Origin: Dechloromonas sp.
Lineage (GTDB): Bacteria; Pseudomonadota; Gammaproteobacteria; Burkholderiales; Rhodocyclaceae
Direction: 5' to 3'
Length of the DNA stretch: 64,000 bases
Assembly (NCBI GenBank): GCA_028687035.1
Contig: JAQUAX010000013.1
Coordinates: 57,290 to 121,289, forward strand
A model generated the notes under the pieces. That model was not told where the DNA came from, did not search any database, and saw only the letters and a program-made list of their open reading frames with translations. The translations under genes were made by a program, and so were the position numbers. How positions within the stretch are numbered: the first letter of the stretch is position 1; every line of letters begins with the position of its first letter. Below, piece after piece: positions 7,837 to 18,662 of the stretch.

Positions 7837-9705
7837 TCAGTTCTTCGCCAGCCTGGGCAGCTTGAACACCCACATCGACGAACCCTGCGTCACCTGCTTG
7901 GTCAGGTCGGCCATGTCGCCGCCCCACAGCGGCACCGCGCCGCCGTAGCCGGACTGGATGCCGATGTACTGCTCGCCGTCCATTTCCCAGGTGATCGGCA
8001 CCGAAACGACACCTGAGCCGGTCTGGAACTTCCACAGCTCCTTGCCGTTCCGCTTGTCGAAGGCCTTGACGTAGCCGTCCGAGGTGCCGGTGAACAGCAG
8101 TCCGCCCGCTGTGGTCAGGGTGCCGGCCCAGAGCGGGAACTTCTCCTTGTGCTCCCAGGCGATCTTGCCGGTCTTCGGATCGATGGCGCGCAGGATGCCG
8201 ACGTGGTCGTCGAACAGGCGCTTGATGCGGAAGCCCTGGCCGAGGTAGGCGGAGCCGGCCTTGTAGGTCAGCTTTTCGGTCCAGTAATCCATCGCCCAGT
8301 GGTTGGCCGGGATGTAGAACAGCTCGGTCTGCGGGCTGTAGCTCATCGGCATCCAGTTGGTGCCGCCCAGGAAGGGCGGCGAGACGAAGATCGAATCGCC
8401 CTTCTCGGCGCCATCCTTGACCTTGGGCGGACGGTTGTCCTTTTCGATCGGCTTGCCGGTCTTCAGGTCGAAACCGGAAGCCCAGGTGATGCCCTCGACG
8501 AAAGGCCAGGCGCCGATCAGCGAGGTCGGCTTGTTCGGGTAGCCTGCGCCGTCGGTCAGCTTCTCGCGGTCGGTGACGAAGAAGAAGCCGTTGCGGTCGG
8601 CGTGCGCCGAGGCCTTGACCGGCTTGCCGGTCTTCGGGTCCTTGTATTCGAAGAGCACCACCGAGTTGTTGCCGGAGAAATCCCAGGCGTCGTTCGGCGT
8701 GTGCTGGAAGAAGCCCTTCAGCTCGCCGGTATTGGCATCGACATAGGCCTGGCCGGACGTGAACAGGCTGTCCCAGTTGCGCGGATCGTCGCCTTCCTTG
8801 GTCCGGTGCCAGGTATTCCACGGCGCCGGGTTGCCGCTGCCGATCACCACCATGTTCCTGTCCACGTCGTAGCTGGCCGTCTGCCACGGGGCACCGCCGC
8901 CCTGGTTCCAGGCTTCGACCAGCTTGCCGTCCTTGTCGCGCGGCCAGGACGGAGCATTCCTGTCGCCGGTCGGCGTGCTTTCCTTGCCGTTCAGCCGGCC
9001 CATGTGGCCTTCGACCATCGGGCGGGCCCAGATTTCCTCGCCGGTTTCCGGGTCGCGCGCGAACAGCCAGCCGACGACGCCGAATTCGTCGCCCGACGAG
9101 CCGTGCACCAGCAGCACCTTGCCGCTCTTCTGGTCCTTGACCACGAAAGGCGCGCCGGTCATCGTGTAGCCGACCTTGTGGTCGCCGAATTTCTTGCGCC
9201 AGACGACCTTGCCGGTGTCCTTGTTGAGCGCGACGATGGCAGCGTCCAGGGTGCCGAAATAGACCTTGTCGCCGTAGATCGCGGCGCCGCGGTTGATCAC
9301 GTCGCAGCACGGACGGATGTCGTCCGGCAGGCGCGCCTCGTATTCCCAAAGTCGCTTGCCGGTGCGGGCATCGACGGCGTAGATGCGCGAATACGACGCG
9401 GTGACGTAGATCACCCCATCATGGACCAGCGCCTGCGCCTCCTGACCGCGCTGCTTCTCGCCGCCGAACGAAAAGCTCCACGCCGGCACCAGGTGCTCGA
9501 CGTTCTTCGTATTGATCTTCGCCAGCGGGCTGAAGCGCTGCGCCTTCAGGCCTAGGCCGTAGGACAGCACGTCCTGCGTGCTCTTGTCGTCGTTCAGGAT
9601 GTCTTCCCAGGTCACGGTCTTGCCGGCCATGGCGGGAGTGCAGACGGTCGCTGCGACGAGCGCCGCGAGCAGGGTCCGGCGGGGAGTGGATGGAATCCTT
9701 GTCAT
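7837..9705 (-). CDS. exaA: PQQ-dependent alcohol dehydrogenase, calcium-type signature (ExaA/PedE-like)
   Basis: 622 residues: signal peptide (1-27), eight W-motif blades, vicinal disulfide C133-C134 ([10 protein letters not shown]). The catalytic aspartate is D342 in AWDFSG; the residue two positions on is S344, not the aspartate of lanthanide enzymes, so calcium is expected. Length and an insert around 240-270 fit quinoprotein ethanol dehydrogenases. The ATG at 9705 follows a CTGGAG ribosome-binding site at eight bases. It heads a unit with the pentapeptide protein and PedF-type cytochrome c and is divergent from a two-component system, the arrangement of exaA with exaDE. No sigma-54 site was found upstream, unlike the paralogue at 3228. 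Confidence 0.92.
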   Translation of the reverse strand: MTRIPSTPRRTLLAALVAATVCTPAMAGKTVTWEDILNDDKSTQDVLSYGLGLKAQRFSPLAKINTKNVEHLVPAWSFSFGGEKQRGQEAQALVHDGVIYVTASYSRIYAVDARTGKRLWEYEARLPDDIRPCCDVINRGAAIYGDKVYFGTLDAAIVALNKDTGKVVWRKKFGDHKVGYTMTGAPFVVKDQKSGKVLLVHGSSGDEFGVVGWLFARDPETGEEIWARPMVEGHMGRLNGKESTPTGDRNAPSWPRDKDGKLVEAWNQGGGAPWQTASYDVDRNMVVIGSGNPAPWNTWHRTKEGDDPRNWDSLFTSGQAYVDANTGELKGFFQHTPNDAWDFSGNNSVVLFEYKDPKTGKPVKASAHADRNGFFFVTDREKLTDGAGYPNKPTSLIGAWPFVEGITWASGFDLKTGKPIEKDNRPPKVKDGAEKGDSIFVSPPFLGGTNWMPMSYSPQTELFYIPANHWAMDYWTEKLTYKAGSAYLGQGFRIKRLFDDHVGILRAIDPKTGKIAWEHKEKFPLWAGTLTTAGGLLFTGTSDGYVKAFDKRNGKELWKFQTGSGVVSVPITWEMDGEQYIGIQSGYGGAVPLWGGDMADLTKQVTQGSSMWVFKLPRLAKN

Positions 9706-9822
9706 TGGGTGTCTCCAGGGTTGATTTCGTTCGAGGGCCCGCGGCGTCCCTCCTGGCTCGACGGGCCGGGCCAGTGTAGGAAGTTGCGGGCGGCGCTGTC
9801 TCGGGACGCCGTCACTGCCGAT

Positions 9823-9839
9823 CCGGGAAAAATTCCCGG
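9823..9839. promoter_or_regulatory. perfect inverted repeat in the divergent promoter region (candidate operator)
   Basis: CCGGGAA-AAA-TTCCCGG, seven-bp arms with a three-base spacer, 118 bp upstream of the calcium-type dehydrogenase and 70 bp upstream of the sensor kinase. A binding site for the adjacent LuxR-type regulator is a reasonable guess only. Confidence 0.5.
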
Positions 9840-9859
9840 CCTCGTGCGCCCGGGTACGA

Positions 9860-9875
9860 AACCTGCACGCAGGTT
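9860..9875. promoter_or_regulatory. second perfect inverted repeat in the divergent promoter region
   Basis: AACCTGC-AC-GCAGGTT, seven-bp arms with a two-base spacer, 34-49 bp upstream of the sensor kinase start. It differs in sequence from the palindrome at 9823, so the two are probably read by different proteins or one is incidental. Confidence 0.5.
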
Positions 9876-9908
9876 CGGCAAAACACACCGGACACCGGGA
9901 GAGACGAC

Positions 9909-11186
9909 ATGGATTTGCGCCGACGCCTGCTCGGCTGGCTCGGACTGCTGCTCGGCGGACTGCTCGCGATGGCGCTGTCCGTCCAGCTGTGGTCGCTGCA
10001 CGACGACATCGAAAACGAGATTGCCGCCTCGTCGCGCCTGGTCGAACTGCTGCTGGCCGCCGACGCCGGCGCGCCCGACCTCGCCGAGCGGCTGGCCGAG
10101 GCCCGGCTGCGCCATCTGCACATCGGGCTCGACGACCGCCCCGCCCCGGCTGCCGATGGCGGCCTGCCCGGCTGGCTCGGTCTGGCCGGCGAGTCCGCCC
10201 CGGCCCGGCAGCTGCGCATCGGCGAGCGCACGCTGAGCATCGCGGCCAATCCGCATTCCGAAATCGAGGAGCGCCTGGGCGACACTGTTCGATTAATGAT
10301 CATCCTGCTGTTCTACTCTGGAGCAACCCTGCTCGCCGCCTGGTGGGCCACGGACCGCGCGCTGCGTCCGGTGCGCGAACTGGAAGCTGGCCTGCAGCGC
10401 CTGGCCGGCGGCGACGACGATCCGGCCCTGCCCGATTTCGCATTGCGCGAATTCCGCCGCGTCGCCGGCGCCATCGACCGGCTGGCCGCCTCCCTGGGCG
10501 AGGCCAACGCGGCGCGCAAGGCCCTCGCCCGCCAGCTGATCTCGCTGCAGGAAGACGAACGGCGCGCACTGGCCCGCGAACTGCACGACGAAATGGGTCA
10601 GACGCTGGCCGCGCTGAATGCCACCGCGGCCCATCTCGAACGCCACGCGCCGCGCCTGACGGCCGACGCGCTGGCCGAATGCGGCGCCGACCTGCGCCGC
10701 GACATCCGGACGATCGGCGAGCAGTTGCGTGCCCTGCTGAAATCGCTGCGCCCACACGGCCTGAACGCCGACAGCCTGCCGGCGCTGCTGCGCGAACTGG
10801 TCGACCACTGGCGCGCCAGGGCAACCGGCATCGATTTTGCAATTGAGATGCCGGCGGCCTTGCCCGGCCTCGACGAAACCGCCGCGCTGACGCTGTATCG
10901 CGTCGTCCAGGAAGCCCTGACCAACGTCGTCCGGCACAGCCGGGCGAGCCGCTGCTCGGTCCGCATCGTCGCGGTGGATGGCGAAATCCGGGCGGAAATC
11001 GTCGACGACGGGGAAGGCCTGAAGCAGGCGGCGCCGACGCGCCACGGCGGGCTGCTCGGCATGGCCGAACGCCTGGAAATGGCCGGCGGCCGCCTCGCCG
11101 TCGCGACGCCCGAAGGCGGCGGCCTGCGCCTGACGGCGCAACTGCCGGGGCAGCAAGGCGGGAACGTGCAACAAGGAGAGAACTGA
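9909..11186 (+). CDS. sensor histidine kinase, NarX/UhpB (HisKA_3) class
   Basis: 425 residues: first membrane segment about 8-28, a periplasmic sensor of about 100 residues without a recognised fold, second membrane segment about 128-147, a HAMP-like linker, and the phosphoacceptor helix with H226 in ARELHDEMGQ. ATP-binding boxes follow: QEALTNVVRHS (N box, about 328), VDDGEGL and GGLLGMAERL. It autophosphorylates and passes phosphate to the regulator that overlaps its stop by one base. Divergent from the calcium-type alcohol dehydrogenase, it resembles in position the ExaD or PedS2 sensors that control PQQ dehydrogenases, the latter in response to lanthanides. Its ligand is unknown. Confidence 0.9.
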   Translation: MDLRRRLLGWLGLLLGGLLAMALSVQLWSLHDDIENEIAASSRLVELLLAADAGAPDLAERLAEARLRHLHIGLDDRPAPAADGGLPGWLGLAGESAPARQLRIGERTLSIAANPHSEIEERLGDTVRLMIILLFYSGATLLAAWWATDRALRPVRELEAGLQRLAGGDDDPALPDFALREFRRVAGAIDRLAASLGEANAARKALARQLISLQEDERRALARELHDEMGQTLAALNATAAHLERHAPRLTADALAECGADLRRDIRTIGEQLRALLKSLRPHGLNADSLPALLRELVDHWRARATGIDFAIEMPAALPGLDETAALTLYRVVQEALTNVVRHSRASRCSVRIVAVDGEIRAEIVDDGEGLKQAAPTRHGGLLGMAERLEMAGGRLAVATPEGGGLRLTAQLPGQQGGNVQQGEN

Positions 11187-11833
11187 TGATACGCATCGCG
11201 CTGATCGACGATCACGCCATCGTCCGCACCGGCTACCGCCGGCTGCTGTCGGCCGAGCCCGATTTCGAGGTGATCGGCGAAGCAGCCAGCGCCGACGAAG
11301 CGAACGCCCTCGTGCTGCGCACGCGGCCGGCGGTCGCCGTCGTCGACCTGAGCCTGAAGGGCAGCAGCGGACTCGAGGCGATCCGCGGCATGCTGGCCCG
11401 CCACCCGGCGCTACGCGTGCTAGTGCTGTCGATGCACGACGGCGCCGGGCACGTCACCCAGGCGCTGAAAAGCGGCGCCCACGGCTACCTGACCAAGTAT
11501 TGCGAACCGGATGAGGTAATCGACGCGATTCGCCGCATCGCAGGCGGTCGACGCGCCTTTTCGCCGGAAATCGCCGACGTCCTCGCCGGCCAGGCGGTGA
11601 TCGGCGATGCCGCGGTCAACGCGCTGACGCCGCGCGAATTCGAGGTCCTGCGCATGCTGGCGCGCGGCGAATCGGCCAGCGGCATCGCCAACTGCATGCA
11701 CCTGAGCCAAAAGACCATCCTCAACTACCTGTCACTGATCCGCCAGAAGCTCGACGCGGACAGCGACTTCAAGCTGCTCCATTTCGCGGTGCAGCACGGC
11801 ATGGTCGAACTCGGCCAGACCGCGAACGCCTGA
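11186..11833 (+). CDS. NarL/UhpA-type response regulator
   Basis: 215 residues: receiver domain (1-120) with acidic pair D8-D9, phosphoacceptor D54 (AVVDLSL) and K104, then a LuxR helix-turn-helix (about 148-205; LTPREFEVLRMLARGESASG). It is translationally coupled to the kinase (TGATG). By position it probably controls the divergent dehydrogenase operon and/or the alcohol-oxidation genes; the two palindromes at 9823 and 9860 are candidate targets. Confidence 0.92.
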   Translation: MIRIALIDDHAIVRTGYRRLLSAEPDFEVIGEAASADEANALVLRTRPAVAVVDLSLKGSSGLEAIRGMLARHPALRVLVLSMHDGAGHVTQALKSGAHGYLTKYCEPDEVIDAIRRIAGGRRAFSPEIADVLAGQAVIGDAAVNALTPREFEVLRMLARGESASGIANCMHLSQKTILNYLSLIRQKLDADSDFKLLHFAVQHGMVELGQTANA

Positions 11834-11867
11834 ATCACATTTCCTTAACGAAGAACGGAGACATACG

Positions 11868-12722
11868 ATGCAAACAAGCAGTTTCAGATCCGGCCTGCTC
11901 GGCCTCCTCATGCTGGCCGCCTGCGGCCTGGCCGGCGCCGCCGAGCGCGCCACCCCGCGCGAGGCCCGCGCCCTGTTCGACCAGGCCGTCAAGTACCTGC
12001 AGGCCAACGGCCCCGAGCGGGCCTGGCAGGCCTTCAACGACCGCAAGGGAGCCTTCGTCAGGAAGGATCTCTACGTCTACGTGATCGATCGCCAGGGCAC
12101 TTACGTCGCCAACGGCGCCGCCCCGGACAGCCTGATCGGCCTCAAGGTGCTGGACACCGTCGATGCATCCGGCAAGCCGCTGTTCCGCGAGATGATCGCC
12201 GTCACCGACAAGCAGCAGCAGGCGCACGTCCAGTACGTCTGGCTGAACCGCCAGAACAACCACGTCGAACCCAAGCACGCCTGGGTGCATCGCGAAGGCG
12301 AGCACATTCTCGGCGTCGGCTACTACGCGCCGCGGTCGACCGCCGCCGACGCCCGGAAAATGCTCGACGCCGCCAGCGCCGAAGTGCGCAAGTCGGGCAT
12401 CGCCGCAGCCGCCGCCAAGTTCAACGACGCGCACGGCAGCTTCATCGGCGACGACCTCTACGTCTTCGCCGTCAACCTGGAAAGCGGCAAGTTCGAGGCC
12501 CACGGCATGAATCCGAAATGGGTCGGCACCGACGCCAGCGAACTGCGCGACATCGAAGGCCATCCGCTGATCCGCGAAATGATCGAACTGGCGCGCAGCA
12601 AGGGCGAAGGCACCGTCGATTACGTGTGGCGCAACCCGGTCACCAACGCGGTCGAGAAGAAGCGCAGTTTCATCCGCCGCACCAACGGCAGCCTGATCGG
12701 CGTCGGCTTCTACAGCGAGTGA
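11868..12722 (+). CDS. free-standing periplasmic protein with two tandem single-Cache domains
   Basis: 284 residues with a signal peptide (about 1-24; AACGLAGA includes a possible lipobox). Two copies of the same module follow, about 28-155 and 160-284; each runs through K-F/AFNDxxGxF, DLYV(Y/F), a Gly/hydrophobic segment, the V(D/Q)YVW strand and a final IGVG(Y/F)Y. There is no membrane segment or cytoplasmic output domain, so it can only bind a small ligand in the periplasm. It begins 35 bp after the response regulator and ends at a terminator, so it is probably co-transcribed with the two-component system and may present a ligand to the kinase. That role is inference. Confidence 0.82.
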   Translation: MQTSSFRSGLLGLLMLAACGLAGAAERATPREARALFDQAVKYLQANGPERAWQAFNDRKGAFVRKDLYVYVIDRQGTYVANGAAPDSLIGLKVLDTVDASGKPLFREMIAVTDKQQQAHVQYVWLNRQNNHVEPKHAWVHREGEHILGVGYYAPRSTAADARKMLDAASAEVRKSGIAAAAAKFNDAHGSFIGDDLYVFAVNLESGKFEAHGMNPKWVGTDASELRDIEGHPLIREMIELARSKGEGTVDYVWRNPVTNAVEKKRSFIRRTNGSLIGVGFYSE

Positions 12723-12768
12723 GCCGCCCAGGTAGCGGGCCGGCCTGACCGGCAGCGCCATCCCCCAC

Positions 12769-12792
12769 AAACCGGGCACCGCCCGGTTTTTT
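12769..12792 (+). terminator. rho-independent terminator after the Cache protein
   Basis: AAACCGGGC-ACC-GCCCGGTTT followed by a T run to 12792; a perfect nine-bp stem. Confidence 0.9.
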
Positions 12793-13038
12793 CATGCCGG
12801 GGCCCGGAGTCGCCCGCGGCTTGATCGCGCCGATTCAGCCACCTCCCCGTCGCCCCATGCCGAACGAATTTTTGCCAGATATGGGGAGTATGATGTTTGG
12901 GCCGGGGCGGTGTTTTGCCGAAAGCGCAGCCGGCTGCGGAGCGGGTTCCGGATTCTTCCGGTCGGCGGCTGACCGGGCCGGATCCGCTCCCGGCGGTGCC
13001 GCGTTCCCGGCGGGGGAATAAAAGAGGCGGAGCGGGAG
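12793..13038. other. intergenic region without a recognised gene
   Basis: After the terminator I see no convincing coding region and no clear -35/-10 or -24/-12 pair. The stretch is slightly less GC-rich around 12860-12900. It must carry the promoter of the following hybrid kinase. Confidence 0.4.
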
Positions 13039-16020
13039 ATGACTTCGATACCTGAAAATGCCGGATTCGACTTGCCGTGGTGGCGCCTTGGACTCCGGGT
13101 GCTGGTCGTCGGGATCGCCTACTTCGCCACTGGCTGGCTGGGTCTGAAGCTTCCGTATTACGGTTCCCACATCACGCTGATCTGGCTGCCGACCGGCATT
13201 GCGGTCGCCGCGCTGGTGCGCTGGGGCAATCCGGTGTGGCCGGGGATCGCGCTGGGTGCCTTCCTGGTCAATTGGGGAATCGGTTCGTCGATTCCGCTCG
13301 CGCTGGGCACGGCGATCGGGAACACCCTCGCCCCCTGGCTGACCGCCCACTGGCTGCGCCAGGCCCGTTTCAACCCGTCCTTCAGCCGCCAGGTCGATGT
13401 CGTGTCGTTCATCGCGGCGAGCGCCGCCGGCATGCTCGCGTCGGCCACCGGCGGGGTCATCTGTCTTTACCTGGGCGGCCTGGTGCAGCCGGACGAAACG
13501 GGCGTCGCATGGCTGACCTGGTGGGTCGGCGACACGGTCGGCGTATTGCTGGCCGGGCCGCTTCTGCTGCCGCTGAGCCGGGACAACCTGGCCCGCCTCG
13601 GGGGCAAGAAGCGGGGCCTGGCGCTCTGGTTCGTCGTCGCCGGATTTGTCGCCTGGCTGGCCTTCGTGATGAATTACGGCGAGATCGGCCTGCGCCTGCC
13701 GATCGCCTTCCTGACGCTGCCGCTGTTCGCGTGGGCGGCGCTGCATTTCGGGATCATCGCCGCCGCGGTGGCCTGCCTGGGCTTCGCGATGGTCGCCGCG
13801 TGGAGCGCGTCCGCCGGACTGGGCGCCTTCCAGCTGGGCGACGGGCAGCTCGGGCTGATCCTGCTGTGGAGCTACATCGCGACCACCCAGCTGACCGGGC
13901 TGTCGCTGTCCGCGCTGAAGACGGAGCGGGACCATGCCGAGGAGGTCCTGTTCAAGAGCGAGGCGCGGATGCGCCTGATGACCGAGAGCATCAAGGACTA
14001 CTCGATCAACATGCTCGACCCGGAAGGGCGTATCGCATCGTGGAACGAGGGTTCGCGGCAGATCACCGGATACGGCGAGGCGGAAATCCTCGGTCAGCCG
14101 ATCGACGTGTTCTATCCGCCGGAGGACGCCATCCTCGACAAGCCGGCGACGCTGCTGCAGCAGGCGGCCAGCGACGGGCGGGCGGAGGATTTCGGCTGGC
14201 GGGTGCGCAAGGACGGCAGCCGCTATTTCGCCGACACGATCATCACCGCGCTGCGTTCGCCGACCGGGGAGCTGATCGGCTTCTCCAAGGTGACCCGCGA
14301 CATCACCGAGAAGAAGCTCGCCGACGAAGCCCAGTTGCGCATGAGCCGGGCGCTGCGGCTGCTCAGCGACTGCAACCTGATGCTCGCCCACGCGAGCAAC
14401 GAAGCGGACCTGCTGAGCGACCTGTGCCGGCTGGTCGTCGACAAGGGCGGCTACCTGATGGCCTGGGTCGGCCTCGCCGAGCACGATGCGCGGAAGACCG
14501 TCCGGCCGGTCGCCCAGTCGGGTTACGAAGACGGCTACCTGGAAAGCGTCTTCGTGTCGTGGGACGGCGAGCTGCCGGAGGGACAGGGGCCGACCGGACT
14601 GGCCATCCGGACCGGTCAGACTTCGCTGAACCAGGACGTGCTGGCCAATCCCCGGATGGGCCCGTGGCTCGAGGCCATCGTCAAACGCGGCTACCGCTCG
14701 AGCATCGGGCTGCCGCTGATCTGCGAGAACCGGACGATAGGCGCGCTGACCATCTATTCGGATTCCTGCGGGGCCTTCGACCCGGACAACGCGCGGCTGC
14801 TCGAGGAACTGGCGCGCAACCTGGCCTTCGGCATCCAGATGCTGCGCAGCCAGGCCGAGCGCGACAGCGCCCAGGCGGCGACGCAGGCGAAGAGCGTGTT
14901 CCTGGCCAACATGAGCCATGAGATACGGACCCCGCTGAACGGCATCCTGGGCATGGTGCATCTGCTGCGCCGCGAGGGCGTCACCGAAAAGCAGGCGGCC
15001 CGCCTCGACACCATCAACCTGTCGGCGGATCACCTGCTCAGCGTCATCAACGACATCCTCGACCTGTCGAAGATCGAGGCCGGCAAGCTGACGCTGGAAA
15101 GCACCGACCTGTCGGTCGATGCCCTGCTCGCCAACGTCGCGTCGATCATGAGCCCGAAGGCGCAGGCCAAGGGAATCCGCTTCCTGCTGACCACCGAGCG
15201 GCTGCCGAAGAAACTGCGCGGCGATCCGACCCGGCTGACCCAGGCGCTGCTGAACTACGCGAACAACGCGGTCAAATTCACGCAGGCCGGCCAGGTCGCG
15301 CTGCATGCGCAGCAGGAATCGGAAGACGAGCGGTCGGTCGTGCTGCGCTTCGAGGTCGAGGACACAGGCATCGGCATCGCGCCGGAGGTCTGCTCCCGCC
15401 TGTTCGACGCCTTCGAGCAGGCCGACACGTCGACCACCCGGAAATACGGCGGCACCGGCCTCGGGCTGGCGATCACCAAGCACCTGGCCGAACTGATGGG
15501 CGGCCATGCGGGAGTGAGCAGCCGGCTGGGCAGCGGCAGCACCTTCTGGTTCACCGCCCGGCTGGAAAAGGCGTCCGGAACCGACGCCCAGCCCGCCGAA
15601 GCGGATGGCGCCGACGCCGAACGGCAGATTGCCGAACGCCACGCGGGCAAACGCCTGCTGCTCGTCGAGGACGACCCGATCAACCAGATGGTCGCGCTGG
15701 AAATCCTGTCCACGAGCGGCCTGGCGGTCGATACCGCGAACGATGGCGTGCAGGCCGTCAACCAGGTCCGGGCGACGGCCTACGACCTGATCCTGATGGA
15801 CATGCAGATGCCCGAGCTCGACGGCCTGGCGGCGACCCGCCAGATCCGCTCGATTCCGGGGCGGCAGGCCATCCCCATCCTGGCGATGACGGCCAATGCC
15901 TTCAACGAGGACCGGGCCCGGTGCATGGACGCCGGAATGAACGACTTCCTGGCCAAACCCGTGGTTCCGGAAGTCTTCTTCGCGACGCTGTTACGCTGGC
16001 TGGATAAGCCGTCGTCCTGA
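13039..16020 (+). CDS. hybrid sensor kinase MASE1-PAS-GAF-HisKA-HATPase-REC
   Basis: 993 residues. An eight-helix MASE1 membrane sensor (about 10-295) is followed by a PAS domain (about 315-430, ending [12 protein letters not shown]), a GAF domain (about 445-600), the dimerisation helix with H627 ([13 protein letters not shown]), ATPase boxes ([22 protein letters not shown]) and a receiver domain whose phosphoacceptor is D921 ([13 protein letters not shown]). No Hpt domain or partner regulator is adjacent, so phosphate must pass to a distant Hpt protein. It stands alone between a terminator and the aldehyde dehydrogenase region; signal unknown. Confidence 0.93.
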   Translation: MTSIPENAGFDLPWWRLGLRVLVVGIAYFATGWLGLKLPYYGSHITLIWLPTGIAVAALVRWGNPVWPGIALGAFLVNWGIGSSIPLALGTAIGNTLAPWLTAHWLRQARFNPSFSRQVDVVSFIAASAAGMLASATGGVICLYLGGLVQPDETGVAWLTWWVGDTVGVLLAGPLLLPLSRDNLARLGGKKRGLALWFVVAGFVAWLAFVMNYGEIGLRLPIAFLTLPLFAWAALHFGIIAAAVACLGFAMVAAWSASAGLGAFQLGDGQLGLILLWSYIATTQLTGLSLSALKTERDHAEEVLFKSEARMRLMTESIKDYSINMLDPEGRIASWNEGSRQITGYGEAEILGQPIDVFYPPEDAILDKPATLLQQAASDGRAEDFGWRVRKDGSRYFADTIITALRSPTGELIGFSKVTRDITEKKLADEAQLRMSRALRLLSDCNLMLAHASNEADLLSDLCRLVVDKGGYLMAWVGLAEHDARKTVRPVAQSGYEDGYLESVFVSWDGELPEGQGPTGLAIRTGQTSLNQDVLANPRMGPWLEAIVKRGYRSSIGLPLICENRTIGALTIYSDSCGAFDPDNARLLEELARNLAFGIQMLRSQAERDSAQAATQAKSVFLANMSHEIRTPLNGILGMVHLLRREGVTEKQAARLDTINLSADHLLSVINDILDLSKIEAGKLTLESTDLSVDALLANVASIMSPKAQAKGIRFLLTTERLPKKLRGDPTRLTQALLNYANNAVKFTQAGQVALHAQQESEDERSVVLRFEVEDTGIGIAPEVCSRLFDAFEQADTSTTRKYGGTGLGLAITKHLAELMGGHAGVSSRLGSGSTFWFTARLEKASGTDAQPAEADGADAERQIAERHAGKRLLLVEDDPINQMVALEILSTSGLAVDTANDGVQAVNQVRATAYDLILMDMQMPELDGLAATRQIRSIPGRQAIPILAMTANAFNEDRARCMDAGMNDFLAKPVVPEVFFATLLRWLDKPSS

Positions 16021-16064
16021 AGCGGCGGCCTGCGCCGGTGTTCCGCCGGACCCGGCGCACCTCC

Positions 16065-16090
16065 CTGTTCAGTTACTGAACACCTGTTCC
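16065..16090 (+). repeat. 26-bp palindromic element, copy 1 (candidate activator site)
   Basis: The element contains GTTCAG-TTA-CTGAAC (16067-16081) followed by a CTGTTCC half. It lies about 100-125 bp upstream of the sigma-54 promoter of the aldehyde dehydrogenase operon, where enhancer sites for sigma-54 activators usually sit. A copy on the other strand at 22562-22587 matches at 24 of 26 positions (only the two bases at positions 9-10 differ). Confidence 0.7.
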
Positions 16091-16190
16091 ACGCCTCAGC
16101 ATGCGGGCCGTGCCGCCTTCCCGGCACGGCCTGCGCACTTATACCCCAAGTTATTGTTTCCATTGGATTTACCACCCGGACAAGCGGCCC

Positions 16191-16207
16191 TGGCACGCCC
16201 CCTGCAA
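16191..16207 (+). promoter_or_regulatory. sigma-54 (-24/-12) promoter of the aldehyde dehydrogenase operon
   Basis: TGGCACGCCCCCTGCAA: GG and GC with ten bases between. The start codon is 100 bp downstream. Confidence 0.82.
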
Positions 16208-16306
16208 TCTATCCGGCACGAGACGCGGCCGGTGCCAATGTTCCTGGGAACCACGCCCGGCCCGTCTTGCTTCACCCACCCGACCCGGAAAAAACAGGAG
16301 ACAACC

Positions 16307-17827
<1,521 letters not shown>

Positions 17828-17872
17828 CCGATAGCATCTCCTCCACTGGCCCAGGTTTGCGGGCAACTTTAC

Positions 17873-17899
17873 GGGGGCGGGCAACCGCCCCCCTTTTTT
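17873..17899 (+). terminator. terminator-like hairpin between the aldehyde dehydrogenase and DUF779 genes
   Basis: GGGGGCGG-GCAA-CCGCCCCC followed by CTTTTTT. The tetraloop and T run look like a real terminator, so expression of the following genes may depend on partial read-through. Confidence 0.8.
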
Positions 17900-17910
17900 G
17901 GGAGAAAACG

Positions 17911-18282
17911 ATGGTCGACCGCGTCACCGCCACCCCGGCCGCACTCGCGCTGATCGCCGTACTGAAGCAAAAGCACGGCCCGGACCTGTTCTTCCACCAG
18001 TCCGGCGGCTGCTGCGAAAACAGCGCCCCCTGCTGCTTCCTCGCCGGCGAACTGACGATCGGGCCCTACGACGTGCATCTCGGCGACATCGGCGGCCTGC
18101 CGTTCTACATCAGCCAGACGCAGAACGAATACTGGAAGCACACGCAACTGACCATCGACGTCATCGACAGCCAGGCCGACAGCTTTTCGCTGGAGAGTCC
18201 GACCGGCAAGGCTTTCCTGACCCGCTCCCGCCTCTTCACCGATGCCGAATGGGCCGAACTGCAGGCCGCCGGCCTCGTCTGA
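17911..18282 (+). CDS. DUF779 protein, partner of acetaldehyde dehydrogenase
   Basis: 123 residues, cytoplasmic. It carries the family's cysteine-rich segment SGGCCENSAPCCF (about residues 31-43) and a conserved YWKHTQLTIDV. DUF779 genes regularly follow exaC-type aldehyde dehydrogenase genes; their biochemical role is unknown. The cysteine pairs suggest metal binding or redox chemistry (inference). The ATG is preceded by GGGAGAAAACG. Confidence 0.88.
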   Translation: MVDRVTATPAALALIAVLKQKHGPDLFFHQSGGCCENSAPCCFLAGELTIGPYDVHLGDIGGLPFYISQTQNEYWKHTQLTIDVIDSQADSFSLESPTGKAFLTRSRLFTDAEWAELQAAGLV

Positions 18283-18301
18283 CCGAACAAGGAAATTTCC
18301 A

Positions 18302-18619
18302 ATGAAAGCTTTGCTCCCCCTGCTGCCGCTGCTCGGCGCCCTCGCCTTCGCGGCACCGGCCCAGGCCTCCGAAGCCATCGTCAAGAAGGCGCGCTGCGTC
18401 GCCTGCCACGCCGTCGACCAGAAGCGCGTCGGCCCGGCCTACAAGGAAGTCGCTGCCAAGTACCGCGGCGACAAGGCGGCACCGGCCGCGCTGTTCGACA
18501 AGGTCCGCCACGGCGGTGCCGGCAACTGGGGCCAGGTCCCGATGATGCCGCACCCGGCCGACAAGATTTCGGACGACGACCTGAAGGCGGCGATCGCCTG
18601 GATCCTGGCGCTCGACTGA
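18302..18619 (+). CDS. periplasmic cytochrome c (c551/c8 family)
   Basis: 105 residues: signal peptide (1-22) and a single-haem domain of about 83 residues with CVACH at residues 32-36, VGPAY and a likely Met ligand in VPMMPHP. A small electron carrier from quinoprotein dehydrogenases or bc1 to terminal oxidase is the usual role. It starts 19 bp after the DUF779 gene, in the same unit, after an AAGGAAATTTCC ribosome-binding stretch. Confidence 0.9.
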   Translation: MKALLPLLPLLGALAFAAPAQASEAIVKKARCVACHAVDQKRVGPAYKEVAAKYRGDKAAPAALFDKVRHGGAGNWGQVPMMPHPADKISDDDLKAAIAWILALD

Positions 18620-18662
18620 GCCGGCCCGGAAATCGCCCGCGGCGGCGCGTCCACCGCGGGAA

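Noticed and set aside
9706..9908. A sigma-54 promoter for the calcium-type dehydrogenase
   Set aside because: No GG-N10-GC pair with a TGGCAC-like context was found on the minus strand in this spacer.
12835..15642. A 935-residue minus-strand frame over the MASE1 hybrid kinase
   Set aside because: Same reason: antisense shadow with arginine/glutamine-rich, motif-free sequence.
18636..18660. CCCGCGG...CCGCGGG as a terminator between cytochrome c and the sugar dehydrogenase
   Set aside because: Only a seven-bp stem with an 11-base loop and no T run; noted in the gene entry but not annotated on its own.
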